Assembly: GCF_026151205.1 (NCBI RefSeq)
Contig: NC_087072.1
Location: 23,641,603 to 23,701,602 of the forward strand
Direction of reading: 5' to 3'
Source: Bolinopsis microptera
Lineage: Eukaryota > Ctenophora > Tentaculata > Lobata > Bolinopsidae
DNA length: 60,000 nt
Shown: positions 20,042-31,172 of the stretch, in pieces
Layout of the letters: the number at the start of each line of letters is the position of its first letter
Numbering within the stretch: position 1 is the stretch's first letter
Position numbers and translations under genes: made by a program
Notes under the pieces: model-generated
Database searches by the model: none
What the model saw: the letters and a program-made list of their open reading frames with translations, nothing else
What the model was told of the DNA's origin: nothing

Positions 20042-21768
20042 AATTATCATCATTCATCCATACAACTTTCTGATCGTGATTAAATTTATATTGTTACATG
20101 TTATGCCATCAATTTAGTAATTTACATTGCATCAGTTCTAGTTTATAAATATGTTAAGACGCGCAGCTTAAGTCATGCGTTACGTACTTTATTTATCAAC
20201 GTGCATATGCGTATATAATAATCAAAAAGTGGTACGTGACAAGCTTGTTTTACGAAAAAAGACAATTTCGATTGCCAATTACGGTCACGCGCGCTATTGC
20301 AAGTTTAAAAGCTAAAGCTGCCCGGGGTAGGGCTCCACAAATATGATACAACAATAAATGTTTATGGTACCATGCACATGTAATTATTTATTTGTCCATT
20401 ATTAATTGATTTATGGGTCGTTCACATATTACAAAATACGTTATCATTTATGAATTTATGCTCCAAAAAGTGAAAACGTAATGTATTAATATGTGATCAA
20501 CCCCTTTAATTAAATTTTTCATGTAATGAAATGGGTAAATATAGCAGCTGCACAATTTTATTTTTCATAACGAGAAACGACTGACTATTATCCTGATGAT
20601 GATAAGAACAGAGTTTATTTAAACTTGACATACAGAACTTATTGTCCTTGCGTTTTAGATTTTCTATGACAAAACAATAATAGTCCTTTTTCAGCTTTTT
20701 TTTGTTTATAAACAAAGTTTTAACGCACAATTCAATTCAATCAAAGGAATATCATCTCTACTCAGTTATCATCTAATCAACGTTAATAAATTATTTTTTC
20801 TTTATCTTGATTATAAAAAGACAATCATGATTGAGACTGAAATAGTCATCTTGAAACAACTGATACTTTGCATTGTCTAAATTTGTAACTGTAATTATAT
20901 ACAGTTACAAATTCAGATATATATTACTTTTTTAAACAACACGATAATCTCTATTTTCAAGATTTTACCAAATTATCGAAAATAACCAGACTAATTAATT
21001 CCATATTAAGGATTTTAAACAGCAATTTCTACTGACATTACAATCAATCGATAAAGATTAAAGGTTAGGTAGTTATATTATTAAGAACAATAACTAATTA
21101 CACTCTCGTTAGTTTTTGGGATAATTGGTACAATTTTCTATTCGTTTAATATTATAGTTTACTACTTAATACAAGCAGTTAGCAGGTTATGTTATGCTCT
21201 GTATTAAAAAGCTCTACCGCTAAAACACAATTATCATCAAATAGTTTTGTTAAAACTGATGCCTGCTGAAGATTCTGTGATGGTTGTACATGCACAGCTA
21301 TATCTTGGATCTTGTTATCAGAGTTGTGTGATGAGAAGATGAGTTTGCTCCTTAACACATCCTGAATTGGTGGGTTATTTTTAAGATTTATGAAAGTTGT
21401 TACAAAAATTCTGAATCGATGATTATTGATTAATTAATTAATAGTTCAGGTTCCATGAAATGAATTAACTTTTCAACTTTATTTCCTTCAGTTATTTTGT
21501 CGTATCTTTATAATCAACAGACCATTTGCTAGTTAATCTAGCTAGCTTTTGACATTATGTACGGCTTAAATTTTGAACAATTGTCCAATCATTCAGTTTA
21601 CACAGGAGTCCGTCAATCGCCATCAGGCATCAGCACTGCAGACGAAGGAGAACTGGAGACAGTATCGCCACTGGTCAGTACCTATTGGTGACCCTACTGT
21701 AATGGTAACGTTCGGACTTCCCTCTCAATCCTGTAAGTTTCACGAGTTAATCTACTTCAAATATTTAT
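20042..21768. other. AT-rich non-coding DNA
   Basis: No gene recognised. Contains a 92-bp MITE at 20414-20505. Short open frames lack motifs. Confidence 0.4.
20414..20505. mobile_element. 92-bp Harbinger-type MITE
   Basis: Terminal inverted repeats (TGGGTCGTTCACATATTA and the complement of AATATGTGATCAACCCC) flanked by TTA at 20411-20413 and 20506-20508. Same family as 21769-21941, 49329-49944 and 51681-51830; a three-base TTA/TAA target is typical of PIF/Harbinger. Confidence 0.7.
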
Positions 21769-21941
21769 TGTACCATTCACACATTACGTTATCGCTTTTT
21801 GGACAATTTTTACCCCCTCCCCCCTTCTGTAATCAGTTTTACACATAGCTATTGTGCATGTGTCAAAATGACAGTAGCGTAATCATTTGGAAAACCCCCT
21901 CCCGTCCCCCTCGGCTGATTACGTAATATGTGAACGACCCC
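21769..21941. mobile_element. Harbinger-type MITE, about 173 bp
   Basis: The right terminus CTGATTACGTAATATGTGAACGACCCC, read inverted, equals the left end of the copy at 49329; it is followed by TAA. The left terminus (GTACCATTCACACATTACGT) is diverged. The interior ACACATAGCTATTGTGCATG and CCCCCT runs match the copy at 51681. Confidence 0.7.
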
Positions 21942-21944
21942 TAA

Positions 21945-22308
21945 GTGCAAAAATGGTGCAAAATGTTTAATCGTGATTTATAAAACTTGACAAACTTGTT
22001 GCGCAATGCAGCTAACTTAAATCCTTGTGCAACCAATTTACCTAAAAGTTCGGTACGATTTTTGAAACCCTTGAGTATCGAATTACCTCTAGCTTATCAT
22101 ACTAATTGGAAAATAAATATTCCAGACAAATTGTTTGGAAAGTTTCCATCTAAAAAGGAAATGATGTAATTTTAAAGTTGTAATCTTTTCTTTTATCATA
22201 AAACTAGAAAACCCGTGGTCACAGGGAGGAAGCTAATATTGATAGTATTTTTTGTTAGTAAGTTTAATCTCATCAAAAAATATCCTACAAAACCGAAGAT
22301 ACAGCCCA
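21945..22308. other. Non-coding spacer
   Basis: An open frame at 21987-22169 on + shows no recognisable motif. Nothing else identified. Confidence 0.3.
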
Positions 22309-22854
22309 TTAAAATGTTGCTTGTGCTAAACACAGCGTAATATCAACAAAACCGATCAAAATGAAGTTAAAACAATCATTGCACGTGCACGTAACAACCC
22401 TCGTTACCATGGTTACTATGCAACTTCTTATTCCTCGTCTAATTTGCACGTGGGCGGTCGTACAGAAATAATTCTTTGAATTATAGTAGAGATGACACTC
22501 TAAACTTCCCTTGATAAAACTAATGTTTAAGTCTAGATAGCAACATTTTCGAGCCGAAATATTAGTATTATTAACTATCACTTCCTTCGCAAAAATATTT
22601 TCTGATACATTCTGTAATAAACTAAAATCATTAAAAACTTTCGAATCATCTTGGTAGTTACGAAATGTGTCTTTTAATCTTTTGAGATTTTCTGTATCCC
22701 CTTGGCCTTGTTCTATTAAATTATGTTTAATATATTTATACTCGTATACATGTAAATAAACAATAGCTATTTGTGGTGCTGCATTGGTACCCATTAGTAT
22801 TCCAATGACGTATATAAATTTGCCCTGATAAGTAACATAAGAAATATCTATCAA
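22309..22854 (-). pseudogene. Penelope-like or related reverse transcriptase remnant
   Basis: The minus-strand frame reads ILMGTNAAPQIAIVYLHVYE, then NYQDDSKVFND, then ISARKCCYLDLNISF. These correspond to RT motif B, the catalytic motif (normally YxDD; here YQDD retained) and motif D/E as in Penelope/Poseidon-type elements. After CHLYYNSKNYF the frame leaves the family pattern. 5' and 3' parts are missing; only about 150 residues are recognisable. A hAT-type MITE lies 34 bp beyond the 5' end. Confidence 0.6.
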
Positions 22855-22888
22855 ATACGATCTAATGTGACTGTGTACTGCCTACAGC

Positions 22889-23036
22889 CAGGGACAAAAG
22901 GATTTCGCGATTATTTTGGCCAAAAATCGCGATACTGCAAATTTTAACAGACTATACATTAAACTATACATAAAATTTGTCGCAAATAATGGGGAAATCG
23001 CGATTCCGTACATGCCGCGATTTCCTTTTGTCCCTG
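22889..23036. mobile_element. 148-bp hAT-type MITE
   Basis: Terminal inverted repeats CAGGGACAAAAGGATTTCGCG / CAGGGACAAAAGGAAATCGCG with perfect 8-bp target duplications CCTACAGC (22881-22888 and 23037-23044). The 8-bp duplication and CAGGG start are diagnostic of the hAT superfamily. Interior shows repeated TCGCGA-type blocks and no ORF. Confidence 0.9.
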
Positions 23037-23044
23037 CCTACAGC

Positions 23045-24112
23045 AAATCTTATGAACTGATTCTTTCTTAAACTATTGGCAGGATGACAATGGAAATTAT
23101 TCTGGCTGAATTTTCTGAGTACAAGCCGTTGTTCATATTTTAACTAAACAGTTTGTACATTGCACAACAGCAGTTATTATTCACTATGAAATGATATCAA
23201 GTTTAAATCAGATTCACTTACCTTCCAGACCCGAAAACTACAGAACATGGAGGAACCTACAGTTTGGAAACGAAAAGCATTCCTTGTTGAGTTGTTGTAC
23301 CACACGTTCTTGTAGTTCTAGTAATGAGGTTAGTTAATTATAGTTCCAGTTGTATAAATGTATAAATGTCTCAGTTATTCACAGCGTCAGCATCATATCC
23401 CTCTCCCTCTCCCTATCCTTCTCCTTTTCCCTCTCTGTCCCTGTCCCTGTCCCTCTCTCTCTCCCTTGTTAGATGACCGTTAGTTGACCAATAAAACCCG
23501 TATTTGTCGTATGTACAAAACCTGTAAAACAAAATACTTCATTACATAATAGAATAACTTTACAACCAAATTAAACCAATTCCAAATAAATACCTAATAA
23601 CAAAACATTATATAAATACTTACCCCTCTCCCTCTCCCTCTCCCTCTCCCTCTCCCTCTCCCTCTCCCTCTCCCTCTCCCTCTCCCTCTCCCTCTCCCTC
23701 TCTCCCTCTCCCTCTCCCTCTCCCTCTCCCTCTCCCTCTCCCTCTCCCTCTCCCTCTCCCTCTCCCTCTCCCTCTCCCTCTCCCTCTCCCTCTCCCTCTC
23801 CCTCTCCCTCTCCCTCTCCCTCTCCATCTCCCTCTCCCTCTCCCTCTCCCTCTCCCTCTCCCTCTCCCTCTCCCTCTCCCTCTCCCTCTCCCTCTCCCTC
23901 TCCCTCTCCTTCAAAAACACGTTCAAATTTTTCGTACTCCCGGCCCCTCTCCCTTTTCTTCATAAACATGTTCTAACAAATTAGAAATTATTAAATTCTG
24001 AAATTGAAATAAAAATAAATAATAATAAAAAAAACTATTCCAACTTACTCCTAAGCTAAGTTGGAATAGTCAGTGCGACAGAATTTATACTAAGGCCTGC
24101 CAACAACTTGGT
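23045..24112. other. Spacer with simple-sequence tracts
   Basis: No gene recognised. A mixed pyrimidine tract lies at about 23398-23465 and the main (CCCTCT)n array follows. At about 24031-24070 CTATTCCAACTTA and TAAGTTGGAATAG form a 13-bp stem just before the LINE remnant. Confidence 0.5.
23621..23910. repeat. (CCCTCT)n microsatellite, about 48 units
   Basis: Nearly pure hexamer array with one unit-length slip near 23700 and one CCATCT near 23823. It is open in several minus-strand frames as Glu-Gly or Arg-Glu repeats, which are not genes. Confidence 0.98.
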
Positions 24113-24706
24113 ATGGTCAGAAGAGATGGCCATATTGTCATTGATCAGAAACGTCGCCGGGCGCTTTATCTCTCCCTGGTTCGTAGCCAATTCGAAAATT
24201 GTTCCATAATCTGGCGCCCTTGTAATAAATCACTTAGTGATAAATTAGAAAGTCTCCAAAAGAGAGCTATTAAATGGATTCTGTCTGAAGAGGGCCGCAG
24301 TTATCCACCTGAGCAATATGTCAAAAAGTGCAAGCTTGTCGACATTCTCCCTTTGGCTCAAAAGTTTGACTTGAATGATCTTATTTTTTTCCACAAAGTT
24401 CTTAACAATTTAATTCCTGTATCGCTGCCTCACTATCTCTCTTTATATCAGGGCACTTCTCGACTAAGACGTTGCCACCTCGACAGTCTGTCTATTGTGT
24501 CATCAATTTTACCTAAGTTAAGTCAGAATTCACACACCACATGTACCTCAAATAGCCCACTGGCAAAATCATTTTTCTACAGAACCCATATACTGTGGAA
24601 TGGACTCCCTTTACAGGTAAGACAGATTGTGTCTACTAGTCTTTTCAAAGCTGAGGTCACTAAGCATCTATGGAAATGTTTATTGGATAGTGAAACAACA
24701 GTCTAG
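24113..24706 (+). pseudogene. LINE remnant: ORF2 C-terminal domain
   Basis: A 197-codon open frame with RRRALYLSLVRSQFENCSIIW, LESLQKRAIKWIL, FHKVLNNLIP and LWNGLPLQVRQ. This is the region downstream of the reverse transcriptase in many non-LTR ORF2 proteins. The reverse transcriptase itself is absent, so the copy is 5'-truncated. The tail probably runs to the A-rich stretch near 25120. Confidence 0.7.
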
Positions 24707-26475
24707 CCTAGTCTCTTTGCTCCCCATATTATTATTATTTTTGTTTTATTAATTTTTGTATCTACCTTCCTATACTTTCAACATCATATCACACTTCACC
24801 CGCACACCTTCTCACACATTAATGACCATTTCAGACCTGTATCTAATGTATCTGGAATTTGACGTATTGAAATACAAATTTTGACTCTATATCCACAGTT
24901 ATTCACCATGGATTTGTTTGTTATTAAATAGTTTTTCATAAATTTTTAATTTAGATTAATTCGATGTAATGGGTCCAAGTTACTGCGGACATAGTTCACT
25001 ATGTGTTTACCGTGTTTGGGTGCCCATCATATTTTACAGATGGGGGCGATATTTTGAACGATTCTATTTTATATTCATCTATTGCTGTACTCTGTAAAAT
25101 TTGAAAAGTATTTAATAAAAAAAAAATATTTAAATTACTGCAGTTTGCAACGAGAAACTACTATACGTGTTTTTAGTCAATACTAAAGATTGTCATTTCA
25201 GAGTTCCTGGCACGAAAACCTGGGACAGTTCCTTTTGCCCTTCACCCTCTTGGATTTGGTTGTCTCTACCGTTCATTCACACAACGAAACAGTCATGCTG
25301 ATGGAGGAGGAGTAGAAATTAAAACTCTCCCGGCCAACGTTAATTTTTGCCACCCCTGGTTTTTAGAAAAGACAAGCAATTAAGATATCGGGATATTATG
25401 TGCAAGTTATTATTAACATTTATTTTGCAGTTGTTAATCATAATGCAACGTCCAAGCTATAAACATATTTGTAATTTCTTTCCGACATGAAAATCACGGC
25501 TAGTTTAGCGTTTGATAATGGATAGTGCTTTAATTTGAAAATGAAATCATTCTAGATATAAAATTTGCCGAGTCTAAATCCTATTTTTAATACGAAAAAA
25601 GTGTATCCGCATTACCTATCTTTGTTGATTACGAAAGTGATAATGTAAATATCAAACTTTAATTATTTTTATAAGAAGAAATGCTTGTATTATTTAGTTA
25701 GTCCCTAAAACAGCACAGTCAAACCGCAGTTTACTGTTAATGTCTGTTCCATAATCTCTATTTCAGCTCAAATGAACTAAAGCCAATTTGTTCATAATTC
25801 TTGGCTTCAGAGGTGTGAATTTTGATAGTTCCACAAAATTAAACAATATGATTTATAATGCATAACAATTAACATATAACAACATGATTTTTATCTGGTT
25901 GATGATATCATAAATCTATTATGGGGTTTCGGCTACAAAATATAGATCGTTTGAGATAGCAGCAATAAACTAAAGCAGAATATTGACAGTTAAATCACCA
26001 ATTTGATCTATGAAGTATCTGTTATCAAAATAGCTTATCATTTAATTGAAAATCACGCACAATTTACTAGAGTCATGTTAGCTTAGCACGCTGGATCATA
26101 TTACGGACAGTAACACGCCAAGCTTATTTTGTAATAAAATTTCAATGCCAGCATTTACATTGCGCATAACGCGCGCAAATTATTCCTTGGCTGGTCTGAA
26201 TCGACCAATCAGAACCGTTATTCCCATTATTCCCTCAGATTCCTCCAATCAGAGGCCTGAGTGCACGAAAAAGCAAATTTCAAAGGTATAACCAGCATTT
26301 CATTGGAATAACACGCGCATCATTTGGCGAGGTATAAAACTTCCGTTTACTGACTTACTATTTCATTATTAGGGGATGAATCTGCTTCTTTTCAACATGG
26401 AATTTCTGCCTGAAACCAGTAGGAATATTATTCTCATATTCCTTCAAATTTCGCACCGGGCCTGCCACCATGGAC
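24707..26475. other. LINE 3' tail and AT-rich non-coding DNA
   Basis: First about 420 bp are probably the 3' UTR of the LINE remnant, ending in an A-rich run (25118-25130). The rest has no recognisable gene. 26412-26460 contains an inverted match to 19337-19370. Confidence 0.4.
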
Positions 26476-26565
26476 TATGAATGTTTCTAGACACTATCCT
26501 TTTGATATTAAGATATTAGTTTTAAACTAATTACAACACTACAAATCTATTACATTTATTGAGGG

Positions 26566-27474
26566 ATGGAAAACGATGACGGGCAAACGGGGCACACTAT
26601 TAGTGCCCCAGCCAGTAGAGAACATGTAGAGACGAATGAACAAGCTGAAGAAGAAAGTACTAAACCTGAAGAAGATTGTTTCTGCAAGGAACACATTGAA
26701 GATTCTCTATGGATCAGATGTGATTGCTGCATCAAATGGTGTCATCTTGATTGTGTTGGACTGACAGGACTTGACGAGACTCAGGTGCTTTTGATCAAAC
26801 AATATAAGTGTCCACACTGCATTGTCAATGCGACAACAATGCTGATCAAGTTGAGTGAAACCATTAATGAAACGATTACCAATGCTGTTAAAAACAGTCT
26901 GCAGAACGAGTTACCAACAGCAATGGCTGCTGTCAAAAAAGATATAGTCAATGAATCATCTTCAAAAGTGAAGAGCTACGTTGATGCAGCGAAGGTTGAC
27001 CTCCAGGCAACTATTAGTGACAAGCCACCAACTCAATTAGTTAAGGCAACAGTCCAACAGATTGATGCTGACAAGATCGAACGGATCAAAAGAGAATGTA
27101 ATGTGATCATTAGACACGTTCCCGAAATGGCTATCAAAGAGAACAGATCTCAAAGCAATGATCTCAAGTTTTTACATGAAATTTGTGGCATGGAAGAAGA
27201 CGTGATTGTGTCCTGTTTTCGGGCAGGTAAATTAACTGAATCTGGTGAAAGCAGGGAACATCAACCTAGACCGCTGATTGTAAAACTAAAATCAAAAGAG
27301 GCTGCATTGTATTGGAGTAACTATGGGAAAGGTTGGAAGATAGAAGTGGATTCTGAGAAAACGAAGAAAGAAGTTTATTGGATCAATCAGGATCTGAACA
27401 GAGCTGACAGAGACGTCCAATTTTTTGTGAGACAGGAACGGAGAAAGCGACTTGCAGAGAAAGCAAAGCTATAG
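26566..27474 (+). CDS. LINE ORF1 protein with PHD finger and coiled coil
   Basis: 302 residues. Residues about 38-86 form a PHD finger: CFCKEH, then IRCDCCIKWCHLDCVGL and YKCPHC, a C4HC3 pattern. Residues about 95-170 are hydrophilic and helical, probably coiled coil. Residues about 175-300 (CNVIIRHVPE, FRAGKL, RPLIVKL, DRDVQFFVRQERRKR) fit the RRM-like nucleic-acid-binding part of LINE ORF1 proteins. Such proteins coat LINE RNA; PHD fingers in ORF1 may direct binding to histone tails. The start ATG at 26566 follows TTATTGAGGG. Confidence 0.75.
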   Translation: MENDDGQTGHTISAPASREHVETNEQAEEESTKPEEDCFCKEHIEDSLWIRCDCCIKWCHLDCVGLTGLDETQVLLIKQYKCPHCIVNATTMLIKLSETINETITNAVKNSLQNELPTAMAAVKKDIVNESSSKVKSYVDAAKVDLQATISDKPPTQLVKATVQQIDADKIERIKRECNVIIRHVPEMAIKENRSQSNDLKFLHEICGMEEDVIVSCFRAGKLTESGESREHQPRPLIVKLKSKEAALYWSNYGKGWKIEVDSEKTKKEVYWINQDLNRADRDVQFFVRQERRKRLAEKAKL

Positions 27475-27491
27475 AATGCCTAAACCTTAAA

Positions 27492-30488
27492 TTGTTTTAT
27501 AGTAACAGTAATAGTTTATATAATAAGTTTTGTGAATTGAGAAATGCTGTTTCGCTGTACCAGTCTGACATTGTTTGCATAAATGAAACTCATTTTAACA
27601 ATGAAATTATTGATGCTGAAATTAGCATACCTGGTTTCAAAATATTTAGAAAAGATAGAGATTTTACAGTTAATGAAGAAGTAGGAGAAAGTTCTGTTAG
27701 TAGTGGTGGAGGCTGTATTATTTATATTAAAGACTCTTTGAACCCAGTTGTTATAGATTGGTTTAGGGTCACTGATTCGATTGCTGTTGAATTCGATAGC
27801 AACATTGGTAGGGTAAATATTGCATGTATTTATAGATCAATGTCTCTTTCTAAAGCGCAGAACAATGCGATGACCAAAATGATTGCAAAACTAGCTGTTT
27901 TTAATGTTGAATCAATCCTAGTTGGAGATTTAAATTTACCAAATGTATCTTGGCTTAGTGGAACTGTTAATGCTCCTTTAGGAACAAGTAATAAGGGTTT
28001 AATTATAGAAAAGAATTTTATGGAATGTGTACAAGACAATGGCTTGGTTTGGTATATCACAGATGAAGTTACCAGACGTAGAGTTGTCAGCGGTAAACTT
28101 CAAGAGAGTACACTAGATCAGGTTCTCTCTACAAACGAAGCTATTGTCAATGAAGTAATGATTGTCTCCCCCTTGGGGAAGAGCGATCATGTTTGTTTTA
28201 ATGTAGAATTAAATCTAAGTCTTAGTAACAGTAAGCAAGATGATGAGGCTGCAAAGGAGCCTAGAAAGTTATGGGGAAAAGTCTCTGGCAAAGAATTGTT
28301 ACACAGATCAGCTGAAATTGACTGGTCTTTTAGTGAGGGTACTTTAACTTCTGAAGATATGTGGAGTGAGTTACACTCAAAGCTTAACTTAGTATCTGAT
28401 ATAGTTCCGACGGAAAAGAACTTTAAATGTGAGCCTTGGGCAAATTCATCCTTAAAAAGATGCAGGAAAAAGACAGATAAATGTTGGTATATTTTTGATA
28501 ATAATCCTTCTTCTGAAAATCTTAATGTTGCACTGAACCAACAAGGACAGTTTGATAGTAAGTCATTTAAGTGTAAAGTTAATTATGAAAGAAAAATTAC
28601 ACAGTGTATGAAATATAATACGAAGCCATTTTATGCATATTTAAGAGGGAAAAGAGTGTTAAAAAGTTGTGTATCATCCCTGGAAAAACCGGACGGATCT
28701 TTGACCAAAAGTAATTTTGAAACTGCCGAAGTATTGGCTGATGCTTTTGCTTCAGTTTTTGTCAAAGAACCAGATGGACCTTTGAACAGAGAATGTTATT
28801 TTATTGCGGATGAGTTACACATTGAAAATATTGAGATAACAATGGATGATGTTGGCAGAGAACTGAAAAGAATTAATATTAGTAAAAGTAAAGGGCCAGA
28901 TGGCATTCATCCTAAATTATTAAAAGAACTTGAACATAATTCAAGTTTTGTTTCTGCTGTGACTAAATTATTTCAAACATGTGCTTCAAGTGGAAAAATT
29001 CCAGAACAGTGGAAGACAGCAAATGTTACATCTCTTTATAAAAAGGGTAGTCGGAAAGATGCCCTAAATTACAGGCCAGTGTCACTTACATGCATTTTAT
29101 GTAAATTATATGAAAAATTAGTAAGGAGGCATATTATGAGTTTTGTTAGTAAGAAAATAAATCCAAACCAGCATGGATTTGTAGAAGGTAAATCCTGTTT
29201 ATCTAATCTATTAGAGAGTGTAGAATGTATCATCGAACTATTAGAAGATGGTGCACCCGTAGATGTGTTTTACTTAGATTTTTGTAAAGCATTTGATAGT
29301 GTTCCACATCATAGACTACTTACAAAAATGAGAAATTTGGGTATAAGTGGTAACACTTTAGATATTGTGAAAGACTTTTTATCTGGAAGAAGATTTAAGA
29401 CATTTGTTGGTGGAGCATATTCCTACCTTCGTGATGTTTTATCAGGCGTCCCACAAGGGTCTGTTTTAGGTCCTTTATTGTTTGTCATTTTTATCAATGA
29501 CTTGCCTGATTGTATTAATGGTATATCTAAACTGTTTGCAGATGATCTTAAAGTTATTATGGATGCCAATGACACTGAAAGCACTTTCAATATGTTAGAA
29601 AGCTTGCAAAACTGGCAAAATGAGTGGCTGTTAAAGTTTAATCCTAGCAAATGCAAAATAATGCATGTTCCATTTAATGAAAATCCCCTTCAAGAATATG
29701 TATTTAGTGGTGTTACACTTGAATGTATTGAAGCAGAGAAAGATCTTGGAGTTTTAACTTCTTCAGATTTGAAATGGTCGAAACATATTAAAAGCTGTAT
29801 TAGTAAAGCAAACAGTATGATTGCATGGGTTACAAGGAATCTCATTATAAGAGAAATTAATGTTATGAGAAATGTTTATAAAACTATAATAAGACCCCAC
29901 TTGGAGTATTGTGCTCAGTTGTGGTCTCCACCTGCCTGCCATGGGAATTGGGCTACTATCATTGAACTGGAAAATGTCCAGAGAAGGTTCACACGCCTTA
30001 TTGATGATATTGGAACACTTCCTTACAGTGAAAGGTTGGATGCCTTACAGATTACAACACTCGCAGAGAGACGGGTTAGAGGAGATTTGATTGAAGCCTA
30101 CAAAATTGTAAATGGATTGGTTGAGTATGGAAAAGATATTTTCAATTTAAGTAGATCGGGAGATAAAATTGTTAGCACTAAATCTAACAATATTGATAGA
30201 AATATTAAAACCTTGTCTAATAATTTTTTATCAGAGCGTGTTATCAGCTTTTGGAATAAATTGCCATCTTTTGTTAGAAATTCAGTGTCTGTTATTGATT
30301 TTAAAATTAATCTAGAAGAATTTAAAAAGACTAATAATTTAGTAGACACAGGCAACTTTTGGGAAGTGTCAAATATAGTTTTAGCAAAAATAGAGGGTGT
30401 AAATTATATCGAAAAGAAGAAGCAACAAGTCCAATATTTATATAAAAATCCTCGTGTTGCCAAGAGAAAGGGAATAAATATCTCATGA
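27492..30488 (+). CDS. LINE ORF2: endonuclease-reverse transcriptase
   Basis: About 1000 residues. N-terminal apurinic/apyrimidinic-type endonuclease: CINETHFNNE, GGGCIIYIK, LVGDLNLPN and SDHVCF. Central reverse transcriptase: LNYRPVSLT, QHGFVEGKSC, VFYLDFCKAFDSVPH, SGVPQGSVLGPLLF, LFADDLKV (catalytic Asp-Asp) and LKFNPSKC. The C-terminal domain contains PHLEYCAQLW and FWNKLPSFVRN. No ATG lies before the endonuclease domain; the first codon used here is TTG. The frame stays open upstream into ORF1 (reading ...ECLNLK before 27492), one base behind ORF1, so translation may use frameshifting or reinitiation at the ORF1 stop (27472-27474). Confidence 0.8.
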   Translation: MFYSNSNSLYNKFCELRNAVSLYQSDIVCINETHFNNEIIDAEISIPGFKIFRKDRDFTVNEEVGESSVSSGGGCIIYIKDSLNPVVIDWFRVTDSIAVEFDSNIGRVNIACIYRSMSLSKAQNNAMTKMIAKLAVFNVESILVGDLNLPNVSWLSGTVNAPLGTSNKGLIIEKNFMECVQDNGLVWYITDEVTRRRVVSGKLQESTLDQVLSTNEAIVNEVMIVSPLGKSDHVCFNVELNLSLSNSKQDDEAAKEPRKLWGKVSGKELLHRSAEIDWSFSEGTLTSEDMWSELHSKLNLVSDIVPTEKNFKCEPWANSSLKRCRKKTDKCWYIFDNNPSSENLNVALNQQGQFDSKSFKCKVNYERKITQCMKYNTKPFYAYLRGKRVLKSCVSSLEKPDGSLTKSNFETAEVLADAFASVFVKEPDGPLNRECYFIADELHIENIEITMDDVGRELKRINISKSKGPDGIHPKLLKELEHNSSFVSAVTKLFQTCASSGKIPEQWKTANVTSLYKKGSRKDALNYRPVSLTCILCKLYEKLVRRHIMSFVSKKINPNQHGFVEGKSCLSNLLESVECIIELLEDGAPVDVFYLDFCKAFDSVPHHRLLTKMRNLGISGNTLDIVKDFLSGRRFKTFVGGAYSYLRDVLSGVPQGSVLGPLLFVIFINDLPDCINGISKLFADDLKVIMDANDTESTFNMLESLQNWQNEWLLKFNPSKCKIMHVPFNENPLQEYVFSGVTLECIEAEKDLGVLTSSDLKWSKHIKSCISKANSMIAWVTRNLIIREINVMRNVYKTIIRPHLEYCAQLWSPPACHGNWATIIELENVQRRFTRLIDDIGTLPYSERLDALQITTLAERRVRGDLIEAYKIVNGLVEYGKDIFNLSRSGDKIVSTKSNNIDRNIKTLSNNFLSERVISFWNKLPSFVRNSVSVIDFKINLEEFKKTNNLVDTGNFWEVSNIVLAKIEGVNYIEKKKQQVQYLYKNPRVAKRKGINIS

Positions 30489-30687
30489 ATTTGTTTTTAT
30501 TTATTTATTTTAAATTAACGGTTTTTAACTTTTTAAACTTTTTTATATGTAAATAAATTATGACAATTATGTTATTTATAGAATTTGTTTGTTTTTTAAT
30601 GACGAAGGCTGTGAAATGTTCACAGTTCTGATAATGAGGAAATCAGAAAGAATGTTTAAAACTAGTGATGATGTTTATGTCATTATT

Positions 30688-30712
30688 CTTAATCTAATCT
30701 AATCTAATCTAA
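30688..30712 (+). repeat. LINE 3' pentamer array (TCTAA)n
   Basis: About five TCTAA-type units end the LINE. Two related LINE ends in the window carry other pentamers (TTTGA at 12737-12757; TTTAC on the minus strand near 35085-35098) directly after the same 3' UTR end. Confidence 0.85.
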
Positions 30713-30879
30713 TATCACGTGTACATCGTTCCTTTTTTTTATGACACAGTAATTTATTGACACTCACAGTATAATTTTAATCATTGAATCAGTATTTTTA
30801 TCTGTGCTCTGCGTAATTTTTTTATCTAGACACTTATTTTACTTCGGAGTATTCCAACAGCCATATTGTTACACAAGTG

Positions 30880-31172
30880 CAACCAGCCAATTACAGGAAG
30901 CCGAAGGATTTGTTTTTTTAAGCCAGTGACGGTAAAGGTAGTGTGTACCATACTTTCTTCGCCCGAGACTTTGCTGCAATGTGCAGCTCCTCATTAAACC
31001 CTCACACCTGATTTCTCGAGTATTCGGCTGAGTAGACCGGGGGGCTGCATAGACCACTCACGATCCTTAGCTGAATGTCAACGACACTCACCCCACGACC
31101 AGGCAGGCAGTGGGATTTGAACCCGCAACCTCACGATTGCAAAGCTGGCTAACCAACTGCGCTACCTGGCCA
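30880..31172 (-). mobile_element. tRNA-derived SINE
   Basis: The minus strand from 31172 begins GGCCAGGTAGCGCAGTTGG with an internal Pol III A box (TAGCGCAGTTGG, 31153-31164) and B box (GGTTCAAATCC, 31113-31123) at tRNA spacing. The anticodon arm is not a proper 5-bp stem with 7-base loop, and the sequence continues as an unrelated body of about 200 bp, so this is a SINE head and not a tRNA gene. Body end is approximate. Confidence 0.75.

Larger units (their letters stand above)
26476..30716 (+). mobile_element. Nearly full-length CR1-like LINE with PHD-finger ORF1
   Basis: Two long ORFs (26566-27474 and about 27475-30488) are followed by a 200-bp 3' UTR that ends in GTGATGATGTTTATGTCATT and a TCTAA pentamer array. 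The order is 5' UTR, ORF1 with PHD finger, ORF2 with endonuclease and reverse transcriptase, and pentamer tail. This matches CR1/L2-clade non-LTR elements. The 5' boundary is uncertain; 26521-26563 recurs inverted in a KATNB1 intron, so the element starts at or before 26521. Both ORFs are intact, so the insertion is young and possibly active. Confidence 0.8.

Noticed and set aside
23571-23969. Glu-Gly and Arg-Glu repeat ORFs
   Set aside because: Simple (CCCTCT)n microsatellite.
31095-31172. tRNA gene on the minus strand
   Set aside because: A and B boxes are good, but the anticodon arm does not fold properly and a 200-bp non-tRNA body follows, so it is a SINE.
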